DNA of 64,000 bases from Jeotgalicoccus meleagridis (GCF_903994045.1 NZ_CAJEWD010000008.1:512532-576531), one strand, 5' to 3'; counted from the stretch's first letter, positions 1 to 12,336 are shown. Notes: generated from the sequence alone by a model not told the origin. Translations and numbers: made by a program.

Positions 1-872
1 TTCTTTTTCCCTGATAATTGGACTTCTGTCAGATTAATTAAATATCCATCTCCAGTTACTACTGAAAAACCATCTTCAGTTTTTCCGACAATCGTACCAG
101 CAGCTGCTTCTGATTTATCATCTGTTAATTTTGCTGAGAAAATCTTTAAACGCTTACCATCGACTGTTGTGTGACCAACCGGCCACGGGCTTAAGCCTCT
201 TATATGATTGAAAACGTCTCTTACTGGTAAAGTAAAATCGATTACTTCATCACTTTTAGATATATTTGGACTAAAGGTCGCTTCTTGATCATCTTGTTTA
301 ATGCTATCATTCTCACCAGCGATAATTTTCGGCATTGTCTCATCTAATAATTTAGCCCCTAGCTGGCTGAGTTTTGTAAAGAGACTACCCGTATTATCAT
401 CGTCTTTAATTTCTATTTCAGCACTTGAAATGATATTACCAGCATCTAGTTTTTCTTCCATATACATAATGGTGACGCCTGTCTTATCGTCCCCATTAAT
501 TAGAGCACGGTGAATCGGTGCGCCACCTCTATGTTTAGGTAAGAGTGATGCATGCACATTAATCGCCCCGAGTTTTGCTAAATCTAGGACTCTCTTTGGT
601 AGAATCTGACCAAAGGCTGCGGTAATCAGTAAGTCTGGAGATATTTCTTTAACTTTGTCATATGCTTCATCTGTTGTCATGGACTCAGGCTGATAAACTT
701 CTATGCCTAAAAGTTTAGCGAGTACTGCCACCGGTGGGTCTGTCATAACCTTTTTTCGACCAACTGGTCTTGCCGGTTGAGTAATGACTAAATCCACCCC
801 ATATTTTTTATGAACTTCTTTAAGGATGGGCACAGAGAAGTCAGGTGTCCCCATGAAGATAATTTTTGTCAT
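1..872 (-). CDS. fmt: Methionyl-tRNA formyltransferase (C-terminus cut by window edge)
   Basis: Transfers a formyl group from 10-formyltetrahydrofolate to the amino group of Met-tRNAfMet for initiation. About 290 residues are visible and read open to the left edge, so the C-terminal tRNA-binding part is incomplete. The N-terminus carries GTPDFSVP at residues 8-15. The catalytic triad of the formyltransferase fold is seen as N105 and H107 (NVHASLLPKHRGG) and D143 (KLDAGN). The ATG start is preceded by an AGGAG site that overlaps the priA stop codon, only 10 bp away, so it is the downstream member of gmk-rpoZ-coaBC-priA-fmt. A def gene, often placed between priA and fmt in Bacillus, is not there. 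Confidence 0.96.
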   Translation of the reverse strand, partial: MTKIIFMGTPDFSVPILKEVHKKYGVDLVITQPARPVGRKKVMTDPPVAVLAKLLGIEVYQPESMTTDEAYDKVKEISPDLLITAAFGQILPKRVLDLAKLGAINVHASLLPKHRGGAPIHRALINGDDKTGVTIMYMEEKLDAGNIISSAEIEIKDDDNTGSLFTKLSQLGAKLLDETMPKIIAGENDSIKQDDQEATFSPNISKSDEVIDFTLPVRDVFNHIRGLSPWPVGHTTVDGKRLKIFSAKLTDDKSEAAAGTIVGKTEDGFSVVTGDGYLINLTEVQLSGKK

Positions 873-882
873 ATTAAAACTC

Positions 883-3264
883 CTACATTATAAATTGTGG
901 ATCAACATCTATTTTTAAAGACAATCCCATTTTTTTATATAAATCAGTATATTTTTTATCTAAAAGAGTGAGGACTTCTAATAATTTCGGTTCTCTTTTA
1001 TATTTTAACAATATTTGAAAGCGATGTTTATTTTTTATGCGCTCAATTGGACTCGGTGATGGACCGATGATATAGGTTTGATCACTCACACTAGCGACCA
1101 GTGTTTGATATATATCCGTCGTCGCTTTTAAACAATCTTCTACACTCTCACTCGAGACTGTAAATAAAACGTGAAAGTAATAAGGAGAATATCTTGCAAA
1201 ACGTCTGTATGACATTTCTTTTTCGTAGAATTCTCGGTAGTTATTATCTTGAGCCAAGGTGACCGCATAATGTTCGGGATTATAAGTTTGAAAGATGACT
1301 TCACCAGCTAATTGATGTCTACCAGCTCTTCCTGCCACTTGAGTTAATAATTGGAAGGTGCGTTCATTCGCCCTAAAATCAGGTAAATTCAACATGGTAT
1401 CAGAATTTAGAACGCCAACGAGAGTAACTTTCGGATAATCCAAACCTTTAGCAATCATCTGAGTGCCAAGTAGGATGGGAATTTCATCTTTTTCAAAGCG
1501 GTCGAGTAGAGCTTCATGTGTCCCTTTATTTTTTGTCGTGTCGACATCCATTCTAACAACATCGGTTAAGAAGGTATCTCTCAATATCTCTTCTACCTTC
1601 TCTGTTCCAGTCCCTCTAAAGGTCACTTCTGTAGAAGAACAATCTGCACACTGTCTTTTTATTCCTTCTTCATAACCGCAATAATGACACATTAAACTAC
1701 CATTAGATTTATGATAGGTTAAAGAGATATCACAGTTCGGACATTGTGGGACGTGACCACAATTTTGACAGATTTGAAAGTTAGCAAATCCTCTTCTATT
1801 TAAGAGGAGGACTGTTTGTTCATTCTTTTCTATTCGGTCTCGAATGGCATCTTCTAACTTTCTCGATAAAATTCCTGAATTCCCATTTTTATGTTCTTCT
1901 GCCATATCAACAATCGTCGCAACGGGATGTGGTTGCATATTAGGACGCTCTAGTAGCTCAAAGCGTTTGTAGACCCCTTTTTCAGAACGTGCATAGGATT
2001 CTAAAGAAGGCGTAGCTGAGCCTAAGACGACGGGACAAGAGTGATATTTTGCTCTTAATTTGGCTACTTCCTTAGCATGATACATCGGTCTTTCAGATTG
2101 CTTATAGGTGGTTTCATGTTCTTCATCAATAATGATGATACCGAGCTTTTTAAATGGTGCAAAAATTGAAGAGCGTGCACCTACAGTTACACGTGCACGG
2201 CCATCCGATATTTTTCTCCATTCATCGTATTTCTCTCCATGACTTAAAGCAGAATGTAAGACCGCTACATCATCCCCAAAACGTGCTTTGAAGCGGTTGA
2301 CCATTTGAGGGGTTAAAGCAATCTCAGGGACTAACATTATTGCATCTTCACCTTGGTCTAAGACTGTTTGAATCAGCTGTAGATAAACCTCTGTTTTACC
2401 ACTACCCGTAACACCATGTAAAAGATAAGTATTAGCTTGATGTGTTTTAACATCATGGTTAATCTCTTCAAAAGCACGTGCTTGTTCTGGTGTTAAAGTT
2501 TTTACTTCATCTCTTTCAAAAATTTTATTATCAAAAGGGTCTCTCTCGACGACTTGATCAATTTTTTTCAAATATCCTTTTTTCTCTAACTCTCGAATAA
2601 TACCTTCACTGTATCCTTGATCTTTTAAGTCGCTGACTAAGATTGGTTCAGAACTTTCTTCAATCACATGAAGTGCTTCTAATTGTTTTGGTGCTCGCTC
2701 TAAACTTGCCTTATTTAAATAGTTTGAAATCACTGCTTTTTGTGTTTTTTTACGAGTGTGCTGCTTAATTTCAATATCTTCATAAATCTCCTCTGTTTTT
2801 ATATAAGGTAAGAGACTATGGAGTTCTTTACTGGTTAAGCTTTTCGTTTCAAGCACACCTCTTTTAACCAAACTATCATACATAAATTTAGCTTCAGCAG
2901 TCGCCGAATCATTTAATTTCAATACCTTTTTGGACTTAACTTTTAAAGCAGCTGGTAAAATTGTTTCGATTATTGATATATAAGGCTCTATATAGTAATT
3001 GGATAGCTTTTTCGACAGCTCAATTAATTCCTCGGTTAAAACCGGTTCTACATCCATGACCTTAACGATTTCTTTCACCTTATCTTTAGGAACATCACTT
3101 TCACTATGGATAGACATGACATAAGCCTGGACGTGTCTCGGCCCAAACGGCACAAATACTCGATGGCCAATTTTAATTACATCGAGTAAGTGTTCAGGAA
3201 TTTTATAATCAAATAAACGGTTGACGTCTTTTGAATTGACGCTAACAATGACAGACGCAAACAT
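883..3264 (-). CDS. priA: Primosomal replication restart helicase PriA
   Basis: Superfamily 2 3'-5' DNA helicase that reloads the replisome at stalled forks. The length of 793 residues is normal for Gram-positive PriA. An N-terminal DNA-binding region is followed by the Walker A box GVTGSGKTE near residue 285, the DEEH Walker B box near 380, and a zinc-binding insertion with paired cysteines (CQNC, CPNC, CHYC, CADC) at about residues 500-541. A conserved helicase motif QVAGRAGR lies further on. The ATG shares one base with the coaBC stop codon (TAATG), indicating translational coupling. The TAG stop lies inside the ribosome binding site of fmt. Confidence 0.98.
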   Translation of the reverse strand: MFASVIVSVNSKDVNRLFDYKIPEHLLDVIKIGHRVFVPFGPRHVQAYVMSIHSESDVPKDKVKEIVKVMDVEPVLTEELIELSKKLSNYYIEPYISIIETILPAALKVKSKKVLKLNDSATAEAKFMYDSLVKRGVLETKSLTSKELHSLLPYIKTEEIYEDIEIKQHTRKKTQKAVISNYLNKASLERAPKQLEALHVIEESSEPILVSDLKDQGYSEGIIRELEKKGYLKKIDQVVERDPFDNKIFERDEVKTLTPEQARAFEEINHDVKTHQANTYLLHGVTGSGKTEVYLQLIQTVLDQGEDAIMLVPEIALTPQMVNRFKARFGDDVAVLHSALSHGEKYDEWRKISDGRARVTVGARSSIFAPFKKLGIIIIDEEHETTYKQSERPMYHAKEVAKLRAKYHSCPVVLGSATPSLESYARSEKGVYKRFELLERPNMQPHPVATIVDMAEEHKNGNSGILSRKLEDAIRDRIEKNEQTVLLLNRRGFANFQICQNCGHVPQCPNCDISLTYHKSNGSLMCHYCGYEEGIKRQCADCSSTEVTFRGTGTEKVEEILRDTFLTDVVRMDVDTTKNKGTHEALLDRFEKDEIPILLGTQMIAKGLDYPKVTLVGVLNSDTMLNLPDFRANERTFQLLTQVAGRAGRHQLAGEVIFQTYNPEHYAVTLAQDNNYREFYEKEMSYRRFARYSPYYFHVLFTVSSESVEDCLKATTDIYQTLVASVSDQTYIIGPSPSPIERIKNKHRFQILLKYKREPKLLEVLTLLDKKYTDLYKKMGLSLKIDVDPQFIM

Positions 3265-4451
3265 TATTTTTTCACCCGGTCTTTGAGACTTTCTGCAATA
3301 TTATTGGCAATTTGAGCTTTAGTATCTCTTTCAAAATGTACTTCTGTTTGATCTTTAAAGAGAATAGTCACTTCATTCTCGTCTGAGTTCATGCCGATGC
3401 TCGGATCTGACACATCATTCATAATAATCGCATCCGCCTGTTTACTTTCAAGTTTTCCTAGCGCGTAATTTTTCACGTCATGTGTCTCAGCTGCAAAGCC
3501 AACAACATACATAGACTCACTATTATGGCCGACATATTTTAGAATATCTGTTGTTTCTGTCAGTTCGATAGATGGTACTTGACCTCTTTGTTTTTTAATC
3601 TTGTTCGATTCTGGATGTTTAACTGTAAAATCAGAAACTGCTGCGGTGAAAATTCCAATATCAGCATCCATGTGTTCTTTAACTGCTTGGAACATGTCGT
3701 CAGTTGATTCTACATTAATCACTTTTACACCACTTGGGGCGCTTAAGTTTACTGGACCAGAAACGATCGTGACTAGCGCCCCTCTATTTTTAAAAGCTTC
3801 GGCAATACTATAACCCATCTTGCCACTTGAAAAGTTTGATAAAAATCTTATAGGGTCTAAGCGTTCACGAGTTGGTCCTGCTGTAATCAGTACTTTTTTA
3901 CCTTGATAATCTTTTTTAAGGTTAAGCATGTCTTCGATTTTTTCAACGATCTTCGGCACATCAGCAAGTCTTCCTTTGGCATTATAGCCACATGCTAAAA
4001 ATCCTGTTTCAGAGTCGATGAATTCCACACCTTGTGTGCGCAGTTTATCGATATTCTCTTGTACCGAATCTTGTCTTAACATATGAACATTCATTGCTGG
4101 GGCCATAAGGACTGGTTTAGTATTCGCAGCTAAGACATTTAAGAGCATATTGTCGTAGATTCCGTTAGCATATTTACCGATGGTATTGGCAGTTACTGGT
4201 ACCACCGCAATAATATCTGCCCATTCACCAATCTTAATATGTGCAATTTGACTTGGGTCTTCTTCTAAGAAAGTATTGATGTACACATGATTTCTAGAAA
4301 TTGCCTGAAATGCTAATGGTGTTACAAACTCCATAGTGTTATCCGTCAAAACAACTCTAACCGCATGGCCTCTTTGAATGAGTTTACTCGTTAGATCAAT
4401 TGCTTTGTAACTGGCAATTCCACCAGTCACACCTAAGACTATATTTGCCAA
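3264..4451 (-). CDS. coaBC: Bifunctional phosphopantothenoylcysteine decarboxylase / phosphopantothenate-cysteine ligase
   Basis: Two consecutive steps of coenzyme A synthesis. The N-terminal CoaC flavoprotein domain begins with GVTGGIASYK and shows the active-site His near residue 71, the APAMN motif near 118-121 and the conserved Cys in ACGYNAKGRLAD near 154. The CoaB domain starts around residue 185 (VLITAGPT) and includes the KIKK motif. An in-frame GTG at 4460 gives three more residues, but that GTG lies within the GAGGTG ribosome binding site, so I prefer the TTG at 4451, eight bases further on. The gene follows the rpoZ terminator directly and overlaps priA by one base. Confidence 0.95.
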   Translation of the reverse strand: MANIVLGVTGGIASYKAIDLTSKLIQRGHAVRVVLTDNTMEFVTPLAFQAISRNHVYINTFLEEDPSQIAHIKIGEWADIIAVVPVTANTIGKYANGIYDNMLLNVLAANTKPVLMAPAMNVHMLRQDSVQENIDKLRTQGVEFIDSETGFLACGYNAKGRLADVPKIVEKIEDMLNLKKDYQGKKVLITAGPTRERLDPIRFLSNFSSGKMGYSIAEAFKNRGALVTIVSGPVNLSAPSGVKVINVESTDDMFQAVKEHMDADIGIFTAAVSDFTVKHPESNKIKKQRGQVPSIELTETTDILKYVGHNSESMYVVGFAAETHDVKNYALGKLESKQADAIIMNDVSDPSIGMNSDENEVTILFKDQTEVHFERDTKAQIANNIAESLKDRVKK

Positions 4452-4465
4452 TATTTTCACCTCTT

Positions 4466-4492
4466 AAAAAAAGCTGACAATTTCTTGTCAGC
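4466..4492 (-). terminator. Intrinsic terminator between rpoZ and coaBC
   Basis: On the minus strand an 8-bp stem (GCTGACAA/TTGTCAGC) closes on a GAAA loop and is followed by seven T residues. It lies between rpoZ and coaBC, and the coaBC ribosome binding site begins right after the T run. This suggests partial termination inside the operon. Confidence 0.85.
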
Positions 4493-4508
4493 CTTTAGTT
4501 TTTATCTA

Positions 4509-4702
4509 TTATTTAGCTACAGTAACTTTGCCTGCTGCGATTTCTTCTAAGGCATAACCCACATTTTTCTTTGAAAGATATGAATCAAGCACTGTCTTAT
4601 CTGGATGTTCTTGTAGGTATCTTGCTCTTTTAGCCGCCATTGAGACGATAAGGTATTTTGAATTTACATGTTTTTTTAATTCATGTGCTGCTGGGTATAA
4701 CA

Positions 4703-4703
<1 letters not shown>
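4509..4703 (-). CDS. rpoZ: RNA polymerase omega subunit
   Basis: Small subunit that helps fold and assemble the beta-prime subunit of RNA polymerase. The 64 residues match the family's usual short length in Firmicutes. Residues 17-33 include the conserved block KYLIVSMAAKRARYLQE, corresponding to the omega core helix that contacts beta-prime. The C-terminal half (KNVGYALEEIAAGKV) matches the usual A-EI--GK end. Its ATG overlaps the gmk stop by one base (TAATG), the standard gmk-rpoZ pairing in Firmicutes. A terminator hairpin follows before coaBC. Confidence 0.95.
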
Positions 4704-5350
<647 letters not shown>

Positions 5351-5416
5351 TTACTTCTTAATGTACCATAGTTTTCACTATTTTTCATCATTAAAGCCGA
5401 CTTTAATATCTATTCA

Positions 5417-5425
5417 TGTTAAAAT
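5417..5425 (+). promoter_or_regulatory. Probable extended -10 promoter of rqcH
   Basis: TG-N-TAAAAT lies about 30 bases upstream of the rqcH start. No good -35 box is seen at the right distance, so the call rests on the extended -10 alone. Confidence 0.4.
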
Positions 5426-5454
5426 AAGAAGAATCATTTTGAGGAGGAATTACA

Positions 5455-7146
5455 ATGGCCTTAGACGGAAATTTTACTCATGCTCTAGTAGCTGAATTGT
5501 CATTTTTAATCGGTGGAAAAATTAATAAAGTTCACCAGATGGATCAATCAACTACCTTACTCAAAATGCGTGCGGCAGGAAAAAACCATCAACTCTTAAT
5601 CAGTAGTCACCCTATGTATGCAAGATTTCATATCAGTCAGGAAAAATATGAGTTTCCTTTTGAACCACCTATGTTTGCTCGCATACTGCGTAAGCATATT
5701 GAAGGTGGTATTATTACTGATCTCAAGCAAATAGGAAATGACAGACTCGTTGAAATTCATGTGCGTGCTATCAATGAACTTGGCGATGATATAAAGAGAA
5801 TCCTCATCTTAGAAATAATGGGACGTCACGCTAATATCATTTTGACTGATGATGAATATAAAATCATCGATAGCATTAAACACTTAACTCCGAATAATAA
5901 TGCGAGAACTGTTATGCCAGGCTTTACCTATGAACAACCTCCAACAGATAAAAAACTCAATCCTAGAAGTCAAGAAATTGATGACTTAGTGAAGTTTATC
6001 GATTGGAATAGAGGTAAAGTTAAACGCCAAATTTTAAGTCATGTGGAAGGTTTTTCACCTGTCTTCATAGATGAAATAGAACATAGAGCAGGACTTTTAA
6101 CACAGCATAATTTATTACCTACAATTAAAGAAGTAATGAAGGATGCTGAAGATATAGTACCTGTATTTTATGATTTGAAGCGTCCAGTGTTTTACCATAC
6201 GCCTCTCACCCACTTAGGTGAGGCTGATAAAACGTTTGAAAACTTAAGTGAATTACTGGATGATTTTTATCATAAAAGAGCACGTCAGAGTATGATCAAA
6301 CAAAAAGCTAATGACTATTATCAGGTCATCGAAAGAGAACATGCTAAAACACTGCGTAAAATCGATAAGTTAAAAGAGGATTTATCAGAAGCTAAAGAAA
6401 AAGAAAAGTATCAAAAATATGGTGAGTTAATCACTGCTTATATGCACACTATTAAACCTTATAGTCAAACAGTTCGGGTGTTAGATTATTACACAGACCA
6501 AGAAATTGACATTCCTCTAGTCGACCATCTATCTCCAGCTGATAATGCACAGCGTTATTACAACAAGTATAACAAGTTGAAAAAACGCGAAAAGCTAGCA
6601 AGAAAACAGTTGGATATTGCACGTATGGATGTTGAGTATTTTTCAAATCTTCTACATCAAATGGAGACTATAACGACAGAAGACGAAGTTGAAGAAATCC
6701 GTCAGGAATTAGTAGATGAAGGAATTCTAAAAGCTAAAAAGTCAAACAAGAAGAAAAAGAAAAGCAAGCAAGTTAAACTTCATGAGTTTAAGACATCTAA
6801 TGGTTTACCTGTTTTTGTCGGTAAGAATAATAAGCAAAATGATTACCTTACAAATCGTAAGGCTCAAAACAATCATTTGTGGTTCCATACCAAAGACATT
6901 CCAGGTTCACATGTCGTCATCGCTCACAACAGCAGTGATATCTCAAAAGAAGATATCTTGGAAGCAGCTATGCTTGCAGCCTATCACTCTAAGGCTGGAC
7001 AATCTGCTTCAGTGCCGGTGGATTACACTGAAATTAAACATGTTAAAAATATACCAGGTACCAAACCAGGTTTTGTCACCTATAGTGAACAAACCACAGT
7101 CAACGTGACCCCGGATGAAGATAAAGTTAAAGAAATGAAAGTATAA
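5455..7146 (+). CDS. rqcH: Ribosome quality control factor RqcH (NFACT family)
   Basis: Rqc2/NEMF homologue, formerly called fibronectin-binding protein FbpA in Gram-positives. It binds stalled 50S subunits and recruits tRNA-Ala to add C-terminal alanine tails. The 563 residues show an NFACT-N domain (start to about 180) with the D96-R97 pair (GNDR) needed for tailing, a helical and coiled-coil middle (about 275-420), a lysine-rich stretch near 430, and the NFACT-R domain from about 440 with WFHTKDIPGSHVVI. The start follows a strong GAGGAGG site. It stands alone on the plus strand between gmk and the pyr operon and ends at a bidirectional terminator. Confidence 0.96.
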   Translation: MALDGNFTHALVAELSFLIGGKINKVHQMDQSTTLLKMRAAGKNHQLLISSHPMYARFHISQEKYEFPFEPPMFARILRKHIEGGIITDLKQIGNDRLVEIHVRAINELGDDIKRILILEIMGRHANIILTDDEYKIIDSIKHLTPNNNARTVMPGFTYEQPPTDKKLNPRSQEIDDLVKFIDWNRGKVKRQILSHVEGFSPVFIDEIEHRAGLLTQHNLLPTIKEVMKDAEDIVPVFYDLKRPVFYHTPLTHLGEADKTFENLSELLDDFYHKRARQSMIKQKANDYYQVIEREHAKTLRKIDKLKEDLSEAKEKEKYQKYGELITAYMHTIKPYSQTVRVLDYYTDQEIDIPLVDHLSPADNAQRYYNKYNKLKKREKLARKQLDIARMDVEYFSNLLHQMETITTEDEVEEIRQELVDEGILKAKKSNKKKKKSKQVKLHEFKTSNGLPVFVGKNNKQNDYLTNRKAQNNHLWFHTKDIPGSHVVIAHNSSDISKEDILEAAMLAAYHSKAGQSASVPVDYTEIKHVKNIPGTKPGFVTYSEQTTVNVTPDEDKVKEMKV

Positions 7147-7182
7147 AAAATGGTGATCAGTAGACTGATCACCATTTTTTTC
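7145..7182. terminator. Bidirectional terminator between rqcH and pyrE
   Basis: A near-perfect 11-bp inverted repeat (TGGTGATCAGT with its complement, 7151-7161 and 7164-7174) is flanked by A runs on the left and T runs on the right. It can stop transcription of rqcH and of the convergent pyr operon. Confidence 0.9.
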
Positions 7183-7796
7183 TATAGACTATCTCTAAAG
7201 TTTTTAACAATATCGACACCGCTTTGATCAATTGTTCCTTTATCTAAAGCACACTCTAAGAGTTCATCTAAATTTAAGAGAATTTCTAGATTGTAACCGA
7301 GATCAGTAAATTTTTCTCTTACCCCTTCAATACCATATGTAAATATTGCAAGTACTGTGACAACATTTGCCCCATTCTCTTTTAAAGCCTCAAGTGCTTT
7401 TATACTTGATCCTCCAGTTGATATAAGATCTTCAACTAAGACAACATTTTTCCCTTCGACATCCGCACCTTCAATTTGACGTGCAGTACCGTGGGCTTTT
7501 TTACTACTTCTCACATAAGCAGATGGTCTGTCTAGACGATCAGCTAAAAGTGTCGCATGAGGAATGCCAGCTGTTGCGGTGCCTGCAATAACATCAATTT
7601 CATTTAAATCGGTACCGTTTAATAGAGTGGTTTTTAAGTGGTCAATAACCTGACGGTGAGCCTTGATGTCACTTAATATTTGTCTATTATCACAATAGAT
7701 GGGCGATTGTATGCCACTTGTCCAAGTAAAAGGCTCATTTGGTGATAGTTTAACAGCATTCAAATCCAATAAAATATTTGCGATTTCTCTGGTCAT
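7182..7796 (-). CDS. pyrE: Orotate phosphoribosyltransferase
   Basis: Converts orotate and PRPP to orotidine 5'-monophosphate, the fifth step of de novo UMP synthesis. The PRPP-binding motif VVLVEDLISTGGSS lies at about residues 118-131 and the flexible catalytic loop with RSSKKAHGTAR near 96-106. I chose the ATG that overlaps the pyrF stop codon (ATGA) with GGAG eight bases upstream. An upstream in-frame GTG would add five residues without a better site. It is the last gene of the operon, directly before the shared terminator. Confidence 0.96.
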   Translation of the reverse strand: MTREIANILLDLNAVKLSPNEPFTWTSGIQSPIYCDNRQILSDIKAHRQVIDHLKTTLLNGTDLNEIDVIAGTATAGIPHATLLADRLDRPSAYVRSSKKAHGTARQIEGADVEGKNVVLVEDLISTGGSSIKALEALKENGANVVTVLAIFTYGIEGVREKFTDLGYNLEILLNLDELLECALDKGTIDQSGVDIVKNFRDSL

Positions 7797-8491
7797 TTTT
7801 CCATCTCCCACAGTGACTTAATTTCCTTATATGCTTGAACTGGATTGTCGCTTCTTGTAATCGGACGACCTACAACGATATAGTCTGAACCTAAAAATCG
7901 TGCGCGTTCTGGTGTGACAATGCGAATTTGATCATCCGCTTCATTTTCACTTAAACGAATGCCTGGCGTAACAGTTAAAAATTCACTGTCGATTTCATTA
8001 TGGATTAAACGACTCTCTAAAGGAGATGATACTACTCCATCTAAGCCTGCTTTATAGGCAAGTTCAGCATAGTGTAAGACACTGTCTGTCATGCTCAAGT
8101 TTGTAGCTTGTTCTTTTTGCATAGTCGCTTCAGAAGTCGAAGTTAACTGGGTCACAGCAATGATCTTACCTGTTGAGTTAACTTCTCTAAATGCAAGACA
8201 TGCTTCCTTCATCATATCAAAGCCACCCATAGCGTGAACATTGACCATGTCTACATCCATACGTCCGAGCACTGACATCGTTCTTTTAACAGTCGTTGGA
8301 ATGTCATGTAATTTTAAATCTAGAAAGACTTGATGGCCTAAACTTTTAAGATGTTTGACAATCGAAGGTCCGGTTTGCATATACAGTTCCATACCAACTT
8401 TGACATATAGCGGTTCATCAAACTGTTCTAGAAATTTATCCGCTTCACTTAAGTCAGGAAAATCCAAGGCAATAATAATAGAATTCGTCAT
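7793..8491 (-). CDS. pyrF: Orotidine 5'-phosphate decarboxylase
   Basis: Decarboxylates OMP to UMP, the final step of the pathway. The 232 residues form a type 1 enzyme. The catalytic Asp-Lys-Asp array is visible in FLDLKLHDIPTT (D58, K60, D63), and the phosphate-binding VTPGIR and VVGRPI motifs lie near the C-terminus. The start has a GAGGAGAG ribosome binding site. Its stop overlaps the start of pyrE by four bases, and pyrD lies 12 bp upstream, so pyrD, pyrF and pyrE are tightly coupled. Confidence 0.98.
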   Translation of the reverse strand: MTNSIIIALDFPDLSEADKFLEQFDEPLYVKVGMELYMQTGPSIVKHLKSLGHQVFLDLKLHDIPTTVKRTMSVLGRMDVDMVNVHAMGGFDMMKEACLAFREVNSTGKIIAVTQLTSTSEATMQKEQATNLSMTDSVLHYAELAYKAGLDGVVSSPLESRLIHNEIDSEFLTVTPGIRLSENEADDQIRIVTPERARFLGSDYIVVGRPITRSDNPVQAYKEIKSLWEMEK

Positions 8492-8503
8492 AGTTCTCTC
8501 CTC

Positions 8504-10176
<1,673 letters not shown>

Positions 10177-10190
10177 GAGGCACCTCACTC

Positions 10191-11453
10191 TTACATATTT
10201 TTATAAACAATCTGACCACCAGCTACTGTTAGCACAATATCACTGTTTAAAGTTTCTCCGTGAAAAGGTGTATTTTTAGATTTTGATAGAAATTCATTTT
10301 TATCTAAAGTATATTCTCTATCGAGATCGATAACAGTAAGGTCTGCTCTTCGACCTTTTTCTATAACACCAGTTTTTAGCTTAAATACTTGAGAAGGCTT
10401 AACTGTCATCCAATCAATTAATTGTTGAAGGTCAAACACCTTATTTTTAACTAGCTTGGTATAGAGTAGTTGAAAGGCATTTTCAATACCGACAATACCA
10501 AATGGTGCTTTTTCAATACCGACTGCCTTCTCATCATCTTGATGAGGGGCATGATCTGTTGCTATAAAATCAATGGTGCCATCTTTTAAACCGTCAATAA
10601 GAGCTTGTCTATCTTCACTACTTCTTAATGGTGGATTCATCTTAAAGTTTGGATCTTTTTCTGTGATGTCATTTTCATCTAAGACTAGGTGATGTGGTGT
10701 CACTTCAGCAGTCACTTTAATGCCTGCCTTCTTAGCATCGCGTATAACTCGGACACTCTCTTTACAAGAGACGTGACAGACGTGATAGTGACAGTTTGCT
10801 GCTTCAGCTAAGAGTACGTCTCTTGCAATTTGAACGGCTTCAGTAATATTGGGAATACCCGGAACCCCTAGTTCTTCACTTTTTTTACCTTGATGGATTG
10901 CTCCACCATAGATCAAAGAGTTCTCTTCTGTATGAGCCACAATTGCCATATCTAGTTTGGCTGCTTCTTGCATGGCTCTATACATCATGTCGGCACTTTG
11001 AACACCTACTCCGTCATCAGTAAAGGCAAATACCCCCTGTTCTTTAAGCGCTTTAAAATCAACAAGTTCATCACCTTTAAGCCCTTTAGTGATAGAAACA
11101 TATGGTAGGACTTCAATCGCCGCATCACTCTTAATTTTATCGTTTAAAGTTTTAAGTTTTTCTGTATCATCGATGATTGGTTTGGTATTAGGCATAGGAC
11201 AGATGGTTGTAAAACCGCCTCTAGCCGCAGCTTTAGTCCCTGTCTTAATAGTCTCCTTATGTTCAAAACCAGGTTCTCTTAAGTGTACATGTACATCTAC
11301 TAAGCCTGGAACCAAGAGATACCTTTGACAGTCTATCACTTCACCTGTTGTAGATAAATTTTGACCAATTTCTTTTATGCGTCCATCTTCGATTAAGACG
11401 TCCGTTAAACCTTCCTTAGATGAAAGCGTAGCGTTCTTTAAGAGCATTGACAT
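10191..11453 (-). CDS. pyrC: Dihydroorotase
   Basis: Cyclises carbamoyl aspartate to dihydroorotate. The 420 residues match the type I, zinc-dependent class of Firmicutes. The metal-binding H55 and H57 appear in [10 protein letters not shown], further histidines in the middle (VAHTE, CHVSC), and the catalytic aspartate in FIATDHAPH. The start overlaps the end of pyrB by 38 bases and is preceded by GGGGGA. A second ATG two codons later is possible. pyrK follows after a very short gap. Confidence 0.97.
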   Translation of the reverse strand: MSMLLKNATLSSKEGLTDVLIEDGRIKEIGQNLSTTGEVIDCQRYLLVPGLVDVHVHLREPGFEHKETIKTGTKAAARGGFTTICPMPNTKPIIDDTEKLKTLNDKIKSDAAIEVLPYVSITKGLKGDELVDFKALKEQGVFAFTDDGVGVQSADMMYRAMQEAAKLDMAIVAHTEENSLIYGGAIHQGKKSEELGVPGIPNITEAVQIARDVLLAEAANCHYHVCHVSCKESVRVIRDAKKAGIKVTAEVTPHHLVLDENDITEKDPNFKMNPPLRSSEDRQALIDGLKDGTIDFIATDHAPHQDDEKAVGIEKAPFGIVGIENAFQLLYTKLVKNKVFDLQQLIDWMTVKPSQVFKLKTGVIEKGRRADLTVIDLDREYTLDKNEFLSKSKNTPFHGETLNSDIVLTVAGGQIVYKNM

Positions 11454-12336
11454 GTGATTTTCCCCCTTCTAAAACTGATTCAAGAATGCTCATGCGCATA
11501 TAGACACCATTTGTCATTTGTTGGAAGATGACACTTTTATCGCATTCTACTAGATCATCTGTAATTTCTACCCCTCTATTAATCGGTGCAGGATGCATAA
11601 TGATTGCATGAGATTTCATACGGTTTAAGCGTTGGTTGTTCATACCATACTGTTTGTTATATTCTTCTTTTTGTAGTTTTTCAAATGATTCATGTCTTTC
11701 ATGTTGTACTCTTAAAAGCATGACGACATCACAGTTTTCAACTGCATCGTCTAGACTGATATAAGGCACATTTAAAGTCGGGTCTTGTAAGAGTTCTGGT
11801 CCTGAGAAATACACATCTGCACCCATTTTACTTAGGGCTTGAGCATTACTTTTAGCCACTCTTGAGTGTTTAATGTCACCGACTATAGCAATTTTTAAAC
11901 CAGCGAGTTGGCCAAATCTTTCGTAGATGGTCATCATGTCCAATAAACTTTGAGTCGGATGTGAACCACTACCATCGCCGCCGTTGATGATTGGAATATT
12001 AAGAGACTGTAATTCACTGTAGTACTTATTATCAGGATGTCTAATGACTAAAGCATCGGCACCGATTGCTTCGAGTGTCTTACAAGTGTCATAGAGCGAT
12101 TCACCTTTAGATACAGAACTCGTTGCGACATCAAAGGGTAATTGTGTTAAGTTTAGTTTTTTCTCTGCCATTTCAAAACTCACTTTTGTTCTAGTCGAGT
12201 TTTCATAAAATAAATTAACAACTGTTTTGTCGCTTAAGCTCATCATAGGACTGCCATTTTTAATGTCTATTGCTCTTGTGATTAAAGATACGATATCTGA
12301 GGCAGCTACTTCTTCCATTGATAATAAGTTTTTCAT
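11416..12336 (-). CDS. pyrB: Aspartate carbamoyltransferase, catalytic subunit
   Basis: Joins carbamoyl phosphate and aspartate, the committed step of the pathway. The 306 residues carry the carbamoyl phosphate motif [10 protein letters not shown] (STRT at 47-50), HPTQS at 126-130 and [10 protein letters not shown] near the end. No regulatory PyrI gene is nearby, as usual in Gram-positives. The ATG follows the pyrP stop with no gap (TAA then ATG), and GGGG lies upstream. The carbamoyl phosphate it uses must be made by carAB outside this window. Confidence 0.98.
   Translation of the reverse strand: MKNLLSMEEVAASDIVSLITRAIDIKNGSPMMSLSDKTVVNLFYENSTRTKVSFEMAEKKLNLTQLPFDVATSSVSKGESLYDTCKTLEAIGADALVIRHPDNKYYSELQSLNIPIINGGDGSGSHPTQSLLDMMTIYERFGQLAGLKIAIVGDIKHSRVAKSNAQALSKMGADVYFSGPELLQDPTLNVPYISLDDAVENCDVVMLLRVQHERHESFEKLQKEEYNKQYGMNNQRLNRMKSHAIIMHPAPINRGVEITDDLVECDKSVIFQQMTNGVYMRMSILESVLEGGKSHVNALKERYAFI

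Noticed and set aside
6782-7108. Plus-strand 108-residue frame inside rqcH
   Set aside because: It is an out-of-frame shadow of the NFACT-R domain.
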